From Hyphomicrobium_A sp963782555 (lineage in GTDB: Bacteria; Pseudomonadota; Alphaproteobacteria; Rhizobiales; Hyphomicrobiaceae): DNA of 64,000 nt. Of the stretch, positions 16,512-26,354 are shown piece by piece (within the stretch, counting starts at the first letter, position 1; every line of letters begins with the position of its first letter). The position numbers and the translations under genes were made by a program. The notes under the pieces are model-generated. The model did no database searches. It was not told the DNA's origin and worked only from the letters and a program-made list of their open reading frames with translations. The stretch spans positions 558,001 to 622,000 of the forward strand of contig CAWAKB010000003.1 in assembly GCA_963782555.1 (NCBI GenBank), written 5' to 3'.

Positions 16512-17903
16512 ATGGAAATCGATGCTGATCTGCTCGCGCGACTGCAGTTCGCGTTCACGGTCTCCTTTCACATCATATTCCCGAGCTTCACGATCGGCCT
16601 TTCCGCCTTCATCGCCACGCTGCTCATTCGCTGGCGCATGACGGGGCAGGGGCACCTGCTTCGGCTGGCGCGCTTCTGGACCAAGATCTTTGCCGTCTCC
16701 TTCGCGATGGGCGTCGTCTCCGGCGTGGTGATGTCCTACGAGTTCGGCACCAACTGGAGCAACTTCTCGGTGGTGGTCGGCAACGTCCTCGGGCCCTTGC
16801 TCGGCTATGAGGTGCTGACGGCATTCTTCCTAGAGGCGACCTTCCTTGGCATCATGCTGTTCGGATGGCAGCGTGTGCCGCCCGGACTGCACGTGCTCTC
16901 CGCCGTCCTGGTGGCGATTGGCACCTCGCTCTCCGCCTTCTGGATTTTGGCGGCCAACAGCTGGATGCAGACGCCAGCCGGGTACGAGATCCGCGACGGC
17001 ATCGCCTATCCGGTCGATTGGATCGCGGTCATCTTCAACCCGAGCTTCCCCTATCGCTTCGCGCACATGTTCACGGCGGCCTATCTCACCACCTCGCTCG
17101 TGGTACTGGCTGTCGGGGCACGCTACCTCGTCTCCGGTCGCTTTCCCGAGGACGCCAAGACCATGCTGCGCATGGGGCTCGGCATGGTGGCAATTCTCAC
17201 ACCCTTGCAGATGTACATAGGCGACGCCTCGGGGCTCAATACCGAGAAGCATCAGCCCGAGAAGATCGCCGCCATCGAGGCCCACTGGGACGGCAACAAG
17301 CCCGGCGACCTCGTGCTCTTTGCCATCCCGAACTCGTCCCAGGAGCGCAACGACTTCTCCATCTCGATCCCGCACGGCTCGAGCTGGCTCATCACGCACT
17401 CGGCCGACGGCCTGTTTCCTGGGCTCAAGAACTACCCGCCCGATGACCGGCCGCCGGTCATTCCGGTGTTCTTCGCCTTCCGCATCATGGTCGGCATGGG
17501 CGTCTTGATGTTGATCTTGGGTTGGGTCGGCGCTTGGCTGTGGGCGCGCGGGCGGTTGTTCACCACGCGCTGGTATCTCGATCTCGCGCAGTATGCCTGG
17601 CCGTTGGGCTTCATCGCCATTCTTTCGGGCTGGTACGTAACGGAGATCGGCCGCCAGCCCTGGGTCGCCTACGGCATCTTGCGCACCGCCGACGCGGCCT
17701 CCCCGGTCGCCGGCTCGGCAGTGCTGACGACGCTCGTGCTGTTCGTGCTCGTCTATACCTGCGTGTTCGGCATCGGCATCTACTACATTAATCGCCTGAT
17801 CGAGCACGGCCCCACCGGTGCCGCCGCCAAGCCGCCGGAGGCGTTGCCCTCGCGGCCGCTTGCCGCCGCGGGTCCCGCAGCGCACGAAGCGATGGAGGAG
17901 TGA
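16512..17903 (+). CDS. cydA: Cytochrome bd ubiquinol oxidase subunit I (cyanide-insensitive type)
   Basis: 463 residues, about nine transmembrane helices. Starts LLARLQFAFTVSFHIIFPSF with the axial haem His near residue 19; also GYEVLTAFFLEATFLGIMLFGW, the quinone-side signature DASGLNTEKHQPEKIAAIE, and TEIGRQPW. The Q-loop is short, as in CioA-type enzymes rather than E. coli CydA. It oxidises quinol and reduces oxygen to water in the inner membrane, giving respiration at low oxygen or with haem-copper inhibitors. Three bases separate it from cydB. No FNR-like site was seen upstream. Confidence 0.95.
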   Translation: MEIDADLLARLQFAFTVSFHIIFPSFTIGLSAFIATLLIRWRMTGQGHLLRLARFWTKIFAVSFAMGVVSGVVMSYEFGTNWSNFSVVVGNVLGPLLGYEVLTAFFLEATFLGIMLFGWQRVPPGLHVLSAVLVAIGTSLSAFWILAANSWMQTPAGYEIRDGIAYPVDWIAVIFNPSFPYRFAHMFTAAYLTTSLVVLAVGARYLVSGRFPEDAKTMLRMGLGMVAILTPLQMYIGDASGLNTEKHQPEKIAAIEAHWDGNKPGDLVLFAIPNSSQERNDFSISIPHGSSWLITHSADGLFPGLKNYPPDDRPPVIPVFFAFRIMVGMGVLMLILGWVGAWLWARGRLFTTRWYLDLAQYAWPLGFIAILSGWYVTEIGRQPWVAYGILRTADAASPVAGSAVLTTLVLFVLVYTCVFGIGIYYINRLIEHGPTGAAAKPPEALPSRPLAAAGPAAHEAMEE

Positions 17904-17906
17904 GGC

Positions 17907-18920
17907 ATGGACGCGATCACTCTCTGGCTTCCGATCGTGTGGGCGGGGCTGATCGGCACGGCCGTCGCCCTCTACGTCATCCTCGACGGATTCGATCTCG
18001 GCATCGGCATCCTCTTCCCGTTCGAGCCGAGCGAGAGCCGCCGCGACATGATGATGAACTCGGTCGCACCGTTCTGGGATGGCAACGAGACTTGGCTCGT
18101 CCTCGGGGGCGGTGGTCTCTTGGTTGCCTTTCCGCTCGCTTACGCCGTGGTCATGCCGGGTCTCTACCTGCCCATCATCATCATGCTCTTGGGGCTCGTG
18201 TTCCGCGGCGTCGCCTTCGAGTTCCGCTGGGCCGCCAAGCCCAAGCACGAGCTTTGGGACAACGCCTTTGCCTTCGGCTCGATCATCGCCACGTTCATGC
18301 AGGGCGTGGTGCTCGGCGGCTATCTGCAGGGCATCCACGTCGAGAATAAAGCCTTTGCCGGCGGCCCGCTCGACTGGTTCGCGCCGTTCCCGCTGTTCAC
18401 CGGGTTTGCGCTGCTGGCGGGCTATGCGCTGCTCGCCAGCACGTGGCTCCTCATGAAGGCGGAGGGCCCACTTGTAGAGATTGCGCGCGGCTGGGCCAAG
18501 CTTCTCCTGCCCGTGATGCTCGTCGCGATGGCGATCATCAGCATTTGGACTCCGCTCGCCTTCGACCGCATTGCCGAACGCTGGTTCACGTGGCCCAATC
18601 TGCTCTACCTGTCGCCGATACCGATGCTGGCAGCGGTCGTAGCCGTCCTATGCTGGTATGGGCTGATTGCGGGACGCGACACGATGCCGTTCCTCTGCAC
18701 GGTAGCCATGTTCCTGCTGGGCTTTCTCGGGCTTGTCATCTCCAATGTGCCCTATCTCGTCCCGCCGTCCCTCACGGTCTGGGACGCGGCGGCGGCTCCC
18801 GAATCGCAGATCTTCTCGCTGATCGGCGTGCTAATCATGCTGCCGATCATCCTGGGTTACACGGTGTTCGTGTACTGGACGTTCCGGGGCAAGGTGCGCG
18901 AGGGCGAAGGATATCATTGA
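17907..18920 (+). CDS. cydB: Cytochrome bd ubiquinol oxidase subunit II
   Basis: 337 residues, about eight transmembrane helices. Family signatures YVILDGFDLGIGILFPF, then NSVAPFWDGNETWLVLGGGG, FEFRWAAKP and a C-terminal YTVFVYWTFRGKV. It partners subunit I as the structural half of the oxidase. No cydX-like short gene with clear features follows. Confidence 0.95.
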   Translation: MDAITLWLPIVWAGLIGTAVALYVILDGFDLGIGILFPFEPSESRRDMMMNSVAPFWDGNETWLVLGGGGLLVAFPLAYAVVMPGLYLPIIIMLLGLVFRGVAFEFRWAAKPKHELWDNAFAFGSIIATFMQGVVLGGYLQGIHVENKAFAGGPLDWFAPFPLFTGFALLAGYALLASTWLLMKAEGPLVEIARGWAKLLLPVMLVAMAIISIWTPLAFDRIAERWFTWPNLLYLSPIPMLAAVVAVLCWYGLIAGRDTMPFLCTVAMFLLGFLGLVISNVPYLVPPSLTVWDAAAAPESQIFSLIGVLIMLPIILGYTVFVYWTFRGKVREGEGYH

Positions 18921-19055
18921 GGCTGCCGCGGGCGGCTGCCGGCGTCCGGGCAAGCCCAAGGCTCGCCATCATCTCCTTGCAACTTCGGGGCATACACTGA
19001 CGCGCCGCAACTTTGCGGCGCTGCTGCCATTCTGAATGGAGCTCACGGAGGCCGC

Positions 19056-20528
19056 ATGCTCGGCTGGCGCAGGCGCAAAGACGGCTTCGAATGGCGCGAG
19101 TACGTGCGCACGACCATCCTCGTCCGCCGCAAGAACCGGCGTGACCGCATTGTCCGCGCCGGCAACGTCGCGGTCGATGGCTTGAAGGTGGCGGGTGAGC
19201 GCGGGGCGGCGGCCGGCGTCGTCGGGGCACAGGCCCTGGGACAAGCGGCCAAGGTTGCCGGTCACCAGGGGATCGCCATGGGCGCAGCGGGCGCGCAGGT
19301 GCTGGGCCACGGTGCCAAGGTCGCGGGCCAGCAGGGCTATGCCATGAGCGTCGCCGGCATGCGCGCCGCCAACGCCCGAATTCGCGCGGGCCTTCCCGTA
19401 GTGTGGGAGATGGCGCAGGCGCTTGGCCGCACGGTTTTTTCAGCGCTCACCCTGCTTTGGACTTTGCTGTCCGCGGCGGCTCTGCGGGTGGCTGAGGTCT
19501 TGGCACCCGTCATTGCCGCCGGATGGTGGCGCCTGCAGCCTGCGCTTGCCAAGCTGCGCAAGCCCGGCGTCACGGCGGTGCTCGCTGTCGTTGCCGGCGT
19601 GGCCTTCGTGGGCTCGTTCCGGCGCATCGCGGCCAACGGGTTCAACAGCGACATCTTCATTGCGCTGGTGATCGGTACGGTGATCACGAGCGTGCTGCTT
19701 GCGGCCTGGCTTGCGGACGGCGCGCCTCGCTGGCTTGCAGCTCCCTTGCGCATACTGGGACGCGGCTTCGCTCGTCTCCTCGGTGCCCTCGGCGGGCTCG
19801 CCCCGTCACGCGCGACGCTCGTGCGCGGCGGCGCGGTCGCTGCGGCGCTGTTGGTCGGGGTCGTTGCGGGCTGGCTCGTCTGGCGCGCGGCTGCGGCGCT
19901 GCCTTCGCTCATGACCGACGCGGCATCGACGCTCGAAGGTCGGGCTGTCGCATTGTCGGGCGACACTCTGCGCGTCGCCGGGACCACGGTTACCCTCTCC
20001 GGCATCGAGGCTCCCGTCGACGGACAGACATGCGTTTCCGAGACGTCGCGTCCCTGGCATTGCGATGCCGCCGCAAAGACGGCGCTGGAGCGGCTTCTGC
20101 GCTCGGGTCGGGTAAAGTGCGATCTTTCAGGCTCCGACAATCTCGGCCACAGGATCGGAACCTGTCGCGAGGGCGAAACAGATATTGCTGCCGAGCTCGT
20201 GCGAAATGGCCACGTGTTTGCCGAAACCGGTTTCTTTTCCGCATACGGTTCGCTTGAAAACCAGGCTCGGACCGCGAAAGCCGGCATTTGGAGCGGCGAG
20301 GCCGAACGGCCATCGGATTACCGCGCCCAGAAATGGGAGGAAGCCAAGCGCGAGTTTCCCGAAGGCTGCCCTATCAAAGGCAACGTGCGCGGTGGCCGAC
20401 GGATCTACGTATTGCCTTGGGCGCGCGGCTATGAGCGTGTGAAGATTTCAAGCCGTAAAGGCGAGCGCTGGTTCTGCAGCGAGGACGAGGCCGTCGCCGC
20501 CGGCTGGAAGCCGTCCGAGCAGTCCTGA
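19056..20528 (+). CDS. Multi-pass membrane protein with C-terminal staphylococcal-nuclease-like domain
   Basis: 490 residues. A basic N-terminus (GWRRRKDGFEWREYVRTTIL) is followed by Ala/Gly-rich near-repeats (AQALGQAAKVAGHQG, AQVLGHGAKVAGQQG). About four hydrophobic segments follow (about 130-160, 175-195, 205-225, 265-290). The C-terminal part resembles an SNase fold: AVALSGDTLRVAGTTVTLSG, then IEAPVDGQTC, GHRIGTCREGETDIA and ARTAKAGIW, ending in a Cys-containing tail. Several catalytic positions of true SNases are not obvious, so nuclease activity is uncertain. Single gene. Confidence 0.6.
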   Translation: MLGWRRRKDGFEWREYVRTTILVRRKNRRDRIVRAGNVAVDGLKVAGERGAAAGVVGAQALGQAAKVAGHQGIAMGAAGAQVLGHGAKVAGQQGYAMSVAGMRAANARIRAGLPVVWEMAQALGRTVFSALTLLWTLLSAAALRVAEVLAPVIAAGWWRLQPALAKLRKPGVTAVLAVVAGVAFVGSFRRIAANGFNSDIFIALVIGTVITSVLLAAWLADGAPRWLAAPLRILGRGFARLLGALGGLAPSRATLVRGGAVAAALLVGVVAGWLVWRAAAALPSLMTDAASTLEGRAVALSGDTLRVAGTTVTLSGIEAPVDGQTCVSETSRPWHCDAAAKTALERLLRSGRVKCDLSGSDNLGHRIGTCREGETDIAAELVRNGHVFAETGFFSAYGSLENQARTAKAGIWSGEAERPSDYRAQKWEEAKREFPEGCPIKGNVRGGRRIYVLPWARGYERVKISSRKGERWFCSEDEAVAAGWKPSEQS

Positions 20529-20822
20529 CAGAGATTGAGCTGCGCAATTGAAAGCCCGCGGTCCGGGGGAAGACCGCGGGCTGCAATGCGTGACGCCGCT
20601 TAGGGGGGACAGGTGGGAGGGCGCCACGTTGGAAATAGAATTGAATACCATTTCATCTGGCTTGGCAAGTCATTCTGCCGCGCTCTTTTCGGATCGTTAA
20701 AGAATAACTTAATTCGGGACTACACTTTGATTTAGGGAAAGCTTGCTTTTGCATTGCACAATTGCAGAGCCAAATTTCCAAAGAGTTTTTAGCTTGAACC
20801 ACATAGCTCAGTGTGCGTCATT
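20529..20822. other. Spacer between two convergent genes
   Basis: No coding frame supported. Apart from the hairpin at 20553-20582, bases 20690-20810 are AT-rich relative to the neighbourhood, with no gene on either strand to act on. It looks like decayed or inserted DNA. Confidence 0.4.
20553..20582. terminator. Strong hairpin between convergent genes
   Basis: 11-bp perfect stem AGCCCGCGGTC / GACCGCGGGCT with an 8-base loop, shortly after the nuclease-like gene. No U-tract on the plus strand; may act on both strands. Confidence 0.5.
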
Positions 20823-21848
20823 TTAGGACTCACGTTCCGCTGGCAGCAGCTCCACTTCGACGAGTGCGCCGCCGCGCACAAGAGTAGCAGACACCACCTT
20901 TCCGATGCGGTGCTCATCGAGCATGCGGAACATGTCGTCGACGCCGGTCACCCGCTCGGCGTCGAGGCGCACGAGCAGATCGCCCGCCTTCAGCCCGGCG
21001 TGGTCGGCGGGGCTCTGGGGCTGCACCTCGCGGATGCGCACGCCGCCCGCCTGCGTCAGTCCGGTCTTGTAGAGAAGCCGCGCGGGAAGTGCGGTCTGCT
21101 CGGCAACGATGCCGATGCGGGCGCGGCGCACGCGCCCGTGCGCCAGGATCTGGGTCAGCACATGCAAGGCGGTGTTGGCCGCCACCGAGAAGCAGATGCC
21201 CTGGGCGCCGAGGATCATGGCGGTGTTGATGCCGATCACCTCTCCGGCCGAGCTCGCGAGCGGGCCGCCTGAGTTGCCGGGATTGAGTGCGGCGTCGGTC
21301 TGGATCACGTCGCCGATCAGCCGCCCGTTCTGAGCCCGGAGCGAGCGCCCGACCGCTGAGACGATGCCGGCCGTCACCGTCGACTGGAAGCCCAACGGGT
21401 TGCCGATCGCGATGGCGATCTGACCCGGGCGCACGCGCTTGGAGTTGGCAAGCCGCGCGACGGGCAGCGTCTCCCCCGTCTCCCCGCGCAGCACGGCGAG
21501 ATCGGTGTCGGCGTCACGGCCGAGCGCACGTGCGGCGAACTTGCGTCCGTCCGACAGCGAGACCGTTATCGCCTGCGAGGTGTCGATGACATGGTTGTTG
21601 GTGAGGATCAGCCCGTCGGGCGACACGACGACGCCCGAGCCGGTCCCCTGGGCCGCACGACCATTGCGCGTGCCTGCGACCTCGACGTGGACCACGGCCG
21701 GAGCCACCGTTTCGACCGTCTCGACGACGGCGCGTGAATAGGAATTGAGCAGCGCCTCGTCTGCAGGCGCATCGCCCGCGCGCGTCGGTCCGCTATTGCT
21801 ATGCGATCCGGCCAATCCTTCGCCGAGAAACCCCAATACGTTTCGCAT
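20823..21848 (-). CDS. Trypsin-like serine protease with PDZ domain (HtrA/Deg family)
   Basis: 341 residues from ATG 21848 (AGGGAG upstream); a 17-residue extension is possible. Catalytic triad visible: His in LTNNHVID, Asp in DADTDLAVLRG, Ser in LNPGNSGGPLASSAGEVIG. One PDZ domain at the C-terminus (VREVQPQSPADHAGLKAGDLL-like, starting IREVQPQSPA). No obvious signal peptide or membrane anchor, unlike periplasmic DegP, and only one PDZ domain. This points to a DegS-like core that may be cytoplasmic or exported by another route. Likely quality-control protease. Confidence 0.9.
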   Translation of the reverse strand: MRNVLGFLGEGLAGSHSNSGPTRAGDAPADEALLNSYSRAVVETVETVAPAVVHVEVAGTRNGRAAQGTGSGVVVSPDGLILTNNHVIDTSQAITVSLSDGRKFAARALGRDADTDLAVLRGETGETLPVARLANSKRVRPGQIAIAIGNPLGFQSTVTAGIVSAVGRSLRAQNGRLIGDVIQTDAALNPGNSGGPLASSAGEVIGINTAMILGAQGICFSVAANTALHVLTQILAHGRVRRARIGIVAEQTALPARLLYKTGLTQAGGVRIREVQPQSPADHAGLKAGDLLVRLDAERVTGVDDMFRMLDEHRIGKVVSATLVRGGALVEVELLPAERES

Positions 21849-21946
21849 GTCGCTCTCCCTGGCCGAGGCAGCGACAAAGAGGCTTGGCCCCGGCATCAAC
21901 CGAGGAATATGGGGAGCGCATGGTTAAAATGGGAGCGGTCGCACTA

Positions 21947-22792
21947 TTACTTCCAGGACAGCTCAAAGGGCGTGAGGCGCAACGTGCTGGGTTTGGCCGG
22001 CGTGCGCACATAGCCGATGTCGGCGAGGACGCCGAGGATCGCCGCGCCCATGTCCTTGCGCAAGGTTGCGTGCGTATCTTCGGCTTTGAGCTCGCCATCG
22101 AGCCACAGGCGGGCGACGCCGTCGGCTGCGCCCGGCGTATTCAGCACCAGCTCCTGCTCGACGTGCATCCAATGCCCCTTCGGCAGCGAGAAGCGTTTGA
22201 GACTGACGGGGACGTAGTGGGAGCCCGCGACCGCAACGTCGAGCTCGCCTTCGCCGCCGCGACGCCACTGTGGGCGCGCGGCAAATCTTTCTTGGCTGCC
22301 CGGCTCGCTTGCCGCAGCGCCGGACGGCCCACCGATGATGCCGGGCAGAACGCCGCCGTCGTTGAAGGCGAAATCGTCGGCGAGCCACACACTATAGCTG
22401 AGACACGCCGCACTTGCCGTACGCACGCCGGACGGGCTCCAGCGGAAGGAGATGCCGTTTGCCGGCCGGCCGGTGGCGGACACGGTGTCGGGCACGCTTG
22501 CGAGCTTCACCTCGAGGGCCACGCCGGTCGGGGGCTTGGGGGCGGCGACGATCTTGGCGTTGTCGATCACGCCCCACTCGCCCAGGCCGGCACGGGCCTG
22601 CAGCTCGATCGGCGACATGGGGGCGCCGCCCGCCGTGTGCAGCGAGAAGCGGGTCGGCGCCGGGTAGCGCGCGCTGCAGGTGGGCGCGTTGTCGGTATGG
22701 ATGAAAGAGTAGGCGACGTACCACACGATCGTCAGCCCGATCAGCACGCCGACGGCGTTGAAGATGAGATGGTAAATCGTCTGTCTTGTCAT
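21947..22792 (-). CDS. Membrane-anchored lyase-like beta-sandwich protein
   Basis: 281 residues from ATG 22792. One N-terminal transmembrane helix (IYHLIFNAVGVLIGLTIVWY) anchors a periplasmic domain. The domain contains SVWLADDFAFNDGGVLPGII, then WMHVEQELVLNTPG, GVARLWLDGEL and IGYVRTPAKPSTL, which resembles the jelly-roll fold of polysaccharide lyases (PL14-like proteins). Catalytic residues cannot be confirmed. Divergent from the gene at 23054 across a 261-bp intergenic region. Confidence 0.5.
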   Translation of the reverse strand: MTRQTIYHLIFNAVGVLIGLTIVWYVAYSFIHTDNAPTCSARYPAPTRFSLHTAGGAPMSPIELQARAGLGEWGVIDNAKIVAAPKPPTGVALEVKLASVPDTVSATGRPANGISFRWSPSGVRTASAACLSYSVWLADDFAFNDGGVLPGIIGGPSGAAASEPGSQERFAARPQWRRGGEGELDVAVAGSHYVPVSLKRFSLPKGHWMHVEQELVLNTPGAADGVARLWLDGELKAEDTHATLRKDMGAAILGVLADIGYVRTPAKPSTLRLTPFELSWK

Positions 22793-23053
22793 GGTTTTTG
22801 CGGCGTCGCGGCAGCTCGGGGCGAAGCACCGCTTTAGGGCAAGGACGTTAATTTCCCCCCTCGGCACGTCGTGCCTGCATGCACGACAGGGAGACATGAA
22901 CGCGCGTCAATGCGCTGTGCCCGGCCGACAGGCCGATGAGAGCGCCCGCCCCGCCAGAGCGCCTTTTTTTGAATCGCGGAGTGCGTTAAGAAACAGCCGC
23001 TGAGGGACGATTTGCGCGGTGCATCGGCACCGTCCTATGCGGGAGAGGGGCTC

Positions 23054-23980
23054 ATGATATTTAGACTGGTCTTGGCGGGGCTCGCGCTTGCGGTCGCCGC
23101 GGCACTAACTTTGTCGCAAGCGCGCGAGGCGACGACGGCGCCCCCCGCGCCCGCGCCCAAAGCCGGCCAGCACGATTCGCAGCTGATCAAAATCGCCAGG
23201 CGGCGCCGGCGCCACGTCCGCACGCGCCCCACCGCGCCGGAGAAAACCGCAACGCCAGCCGGCAAGGCGACCGACAACGGCGAGGTGCTGTTCGGCGTGC
23301 AGGACGTGGGCTTCCTGGTCGACCGCGACGTCATCCGCGTCGGCCCCGAGATCGGCAAGTTCGACCGCATCCGCGTGCGCGTCCTCAAGAACGACATCTA
23401 CATCACCGACCTCAAAGCCATCTACGAGAACGGCGACATGGAGACGCTGCTCAGCGACGACAAGATCAAGGAGAACCGCAAGACCGACTGGATCCCCTTG
23501 AACCGCGACGACTTCATCAAGGAGATCCGCATGGTCTACCGCTCGCGGCCCGACTTCAAAGGCCAGGCGCGGGTGGAGGTGTTCGGCGAGTACAAGGACG
23601 GTTGGCTCGGCCCCAACGGCGAGGGCGCCAAGTACAACGACGGCTGGGTGCTGCTCGGCACCGACACGGCGGGCTCGATCGGCTTCGACCGCGTGAAGAT
23701 CCCGGTTGGCCGGAACGACGGCGGCTTCAAGCAGCTGCGCGTGTCGGTCAAGGACCGCGACATCACCATGGTCAACCTCGCCGTCATCTACGCCGACGGC
23801 GCCAAGGACGAGCTGGAGAGCGACCGCATCAAGGTCGCCGCCGACAAGGCCTTCGGGCCGGTGGACCTCACCAAGGACGCGGCGATCAAGGAGATCGAGG
23901 CGGTGTGGCGCTCGCGCGCGCTCGCGACCTCGAAGCGCGACCGCGCCTATGCCACCGTGGAGGTCTGGGGGCATCATTGA
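23054..23980 (+). CDS. Exported protein with two tandem DUF2541-like domains
   Basis: 308 residues from ATG 23054 (GGGAGAGGGG upstream). A signal peptide is followed by a basic stretch (KIARRRRRHVRTR). Two homologous beta-rich domains follow, each built as xVGFD/KFDRIRVxV ... ITxVxLxxIYxxGxxxxL ... KEIxxVWRSR ... VEVxGxx. The second begins at about residue 195 with DGWVLLGTDTAGSIGF. The DUF2541 name is from memory. Fragments of the second domain recur as debris at 26777 and 27487, so this gene was duplicated locally. Function unknown. Confidence 0.65.
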   Translation: MIFRLVLAGLALAVAAALTLSQAREATTAPPAPAPKAGQHDSQLIKIARRRRRHVRTRPTAPEKTATPAGKATDNGEVLFGVQDVGFLVDRDVIRVGPEIGKFDRIRVRVLKNDIYITDLKAIYENGDMETLLSDDKIKENRKTDWIPLNRDDFIKEIRMVYRSRPDFKGQARVEVFGEYKDGWLGPNGEGAKYNDGWVLLGTDTAGSIGFDRVKIPVGRNDGGFKQLRVSVKDRDITMVNLAVIYADGAKDELESDRIKVAADKAFGPVDLTKDAAIKEIEAVWRSRALATSKRDRAYATVEVWGHH

Positions 23981-24183
23981 GGTGATAATTGAAGCTGATA
24001 TTTTTTCGTCCGTAATGTTTGCTTCGCAGAGGAAGCAGACTTCTCGATTCGTGCCTTAGTTGGATGAAGTGTCCAGCACTACTATCGACCATCGTAATTG
24101 CTGATGATCCGCGGCTTGCCGCCCAGACTTCCTGTGTTCTCGCGCGGCCTGGCTTCTAGGTTCCTGTCGTCGATGGCCCGCGG

Positions 24184-25881
24184 ATGGCGCGGCCGGACCA
24201 TGACGCCGAGGTGATCCGTCGCAACAATGCGGCGGCCCGCGTGAAGGCCGATTCCATCATCTTTGCCGGACTGCCGGATGATGCAGCTGCGGCAATGTTG
24301 GGCCGTCTGCCGATCAAACGCGTCAAGCGCGTTTCTACTTCAGGCGAGGTGCATGCTTTGTTGGGGAGCGCGCCACCGCTCAAGATGCCGCCTCTGATCT
24401 GGGGAAGGGAGCGCATCGGCATCGGGCTCCTGAAGGCGCTTCGCGCGCGCACGTTCATCGAATTCAGCGATACGACTTCCCCCGTTGAAAACGTGTCGCC
24501 CAAATCGGACCATCTGGTGGTTTGCGAAGAGGGCGAGGACCTCTCGGAAGTGATCGCCGCCAACTACGCTTTCGCGCTGCGCGCAGGCCTATGCCTGATA
24601 CCGGAAGTGGACAAAGCCAGGTCGGAGGCGATGCTCGAGCGCTTCTACAGCCTGTATGACGATCGCAGCGTGTCTCAAACGGAAGCGCTGGAGAGGCTCC
24701 GAACTCAATTGCTGGAGCTATGCGGCGAGCTGGAGATTCCGCAGGCAGGCTCCGTCACCTTCATCACGGGACGGCTTCCATACGGCTTTGCCTTCTCCGG
24801 CACGCCCTCGACGCATCTCTTCAAGTATCCCGATCTTGGCCTTTCCGTCATCAACGGCCTGGCTGCGGAGCAGCCTCGCACCCAGGGGGTCAACGTCGCG
24901 GTGCTCGTAGACCCCGAAACCACGGACGCGCCTGAGATTGCCGCCGCAACGAAGCTCCTGCCGGAGAGAAGGGTCTTTGTGCGCGGCTACCGGGGGCCCG
25001 GCGCGAATGTCACCGATGTGTCGCGCATGGTCGAACTCTTCCCATACGACCTGCTTTTGATCGCCACGCATTGCGGCGATGCGCCGGGCTATCGCTGGAC
25101 CTATCAATTCGAAGATTAAGAGGGGCTCCACCGCACGGTGGTAATCGACATCGCCATTGGCGTGGGTCACGGAGACCAGAACGATATGGTCCACGTCACG
25201 GAGTTCATGTACATCCGCTCGCTCGACGGCGTGGAATGGAGCGACGCGGAAAAGAAGAAGTCCTTATACATCGGCACGGCTATGCAGGATTTCTTCGAGC
25301 GGATTCGACAGAAGCCCGAGCTGAAACCTGTTTCCAAGGAAGATATACCGCGCGTGCTCAGTTCGGCCGCGCTGAAGATGTTCGATGACAACTTCATCGC
25401 GCTGCCGCGTTCACTCGCCGCCGAGGGAACGCCCATCGTCATCAATAACGCTTGTGCGTCGTGGCATCGGTTGGCAGAGACATTTACGTTTGGAAATGCA
25501 CGCGCCTATATCGGGACGCTGTTCCCGATCTCGACCACCGAGGCACATGACGTCGTGGTTGGGGTGCTGGGCAAGCATTTCGGCAAGCCGCTTCCGACGG
25601 CGCTGTGGTCGGCACAGCGCCGGGTCTATGGGAATAGTATCCGCCGGCCGTATGTGATGACGGGGGTGTATCCACAGCGGTTGCGCGTGACGCACCGGGA
25701 GGTTCCAGATGACATTGCGCGGCAGCTGGCCGCGGGCGCTATGGCTTGGCGCGCCAAGCTCAAAGAAGTAGGGCTAGCCGATACGACGAAAGCAAAAACG
25801 ATGAAGGAGTACGCTGACTACTACGAGCGCGAATTGGCGTTCTTCCGAAAGCACTGGTCAAAGCTCGCGCCGAATGTATGA
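24184..25881 (+). pseudogene. CHAT-like peptidase gene interrupted by an in-frame TAA
   Basis: Two same-frame segments, 24184-25119 and 25120-25881, are separated only by TAA at 25117-25119. The first ends in the His motif LLLIATHCGDAPGYRW (His codon 25069-25071). The second holds the Cys motif VINNACASW (Cys codon 25453-25455) and the fold-typical ARAYIGTLFPISTTEAHD. Reading through gives about 565 residues with a complete His-Cys dyad of the CHAT/caspase clan. With the stop, His and Cys are on different polypeptides. It may be a pseudogene, or a sequencing error. No adjacent effector or CRISPR partner. Confidence 0.7.
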
Positions 25882-25909
25882 CGAGCATGCAATAGATGAT
25901 TGACACCAA

Positions 25910-25980
25910 GTAGGTTGGGTTGAGCGAAGCGAAACCCAACGTCTCAAGCAAGCCGCGAAGAGGCGTTGGGTTGCGGCCGC
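25910..25980 (+). repeat. GTTGGGTT-type repeat, left copy
   Basis: Begins GTAGGTTGGGTT (25910-25921), folds through GAAACCCAAC (25931-25940), and ends with GTTGGGTTGCGGCCGC (25965-25980). The last 16 bases recur exactly at 26736-26751. Its final base is part of the hepT stop codon. Confidence 0.75.
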
Positions 25981-26354
25981 TAGTCGGCAGCGTCTTGGCG
26001 CTCACCGTCATCGGCTATTGCCTTTGAGCAGGCGTCCTTCAGAGCCTCCAGATCATCAGTTATGATTTCCCATATGATTGCTAACTGAATGTTGTGGTAC
26101 TCATGCCGCAACCGATTGCCGAGGCCTCGAATATGCGCCCACGTTGGCCCGGGTGCAATTTGCTCTGCGTCCTCCCCCAGTCGTAGCGCAGCCTCGCTGA
26201 TACGGCCCATGCACCGCTCCACGGCGTCCGACACGAGCTCGTCGCCTTCAAATGCTGCGATATCCCGTCTTGCAAGCTGCAATACGTGTCTGTTGATTCG
26301 ATCGATATTGTCGAGAATGTCTTGCAGCGAATATCGCTGGCGCTCAGAAAGCAA
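25980..26354 (-). CDS. hepT: HEPN-domain protein, HepT-like (toxin of a HepT-MntA pair)
   Basis: 124 residues, all-helical DUF86/HepT type. Signature RQRYSLQDILDNIDRINRHV, then VERCMGRISEAALRLGEDA and IRGLGNRLRHEYHNI near residue 90, where HEPN RNases keep their Arg/His pair. Here the residue five before the His is Gly rather than Arg, with an Arg eight before, as in a subgroup I recall with IRGxGNxLRHxY. HepT proteins cleave RNA and are silenced by the partner MntA. Overlaps mntA by 11 bp. Confidence 0.85.
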   Translation of the reverse strand: MLSERQRYSLQDILDNIDRINRHVLQLARRDIAAFEGDELVSDAVERCMGRISEAALRLGEDAEQIAPGPTWAHIRGLGNRLRHEYHNIQLAIIWEIITDDLEALKDACSKAIADDGERQDAAD

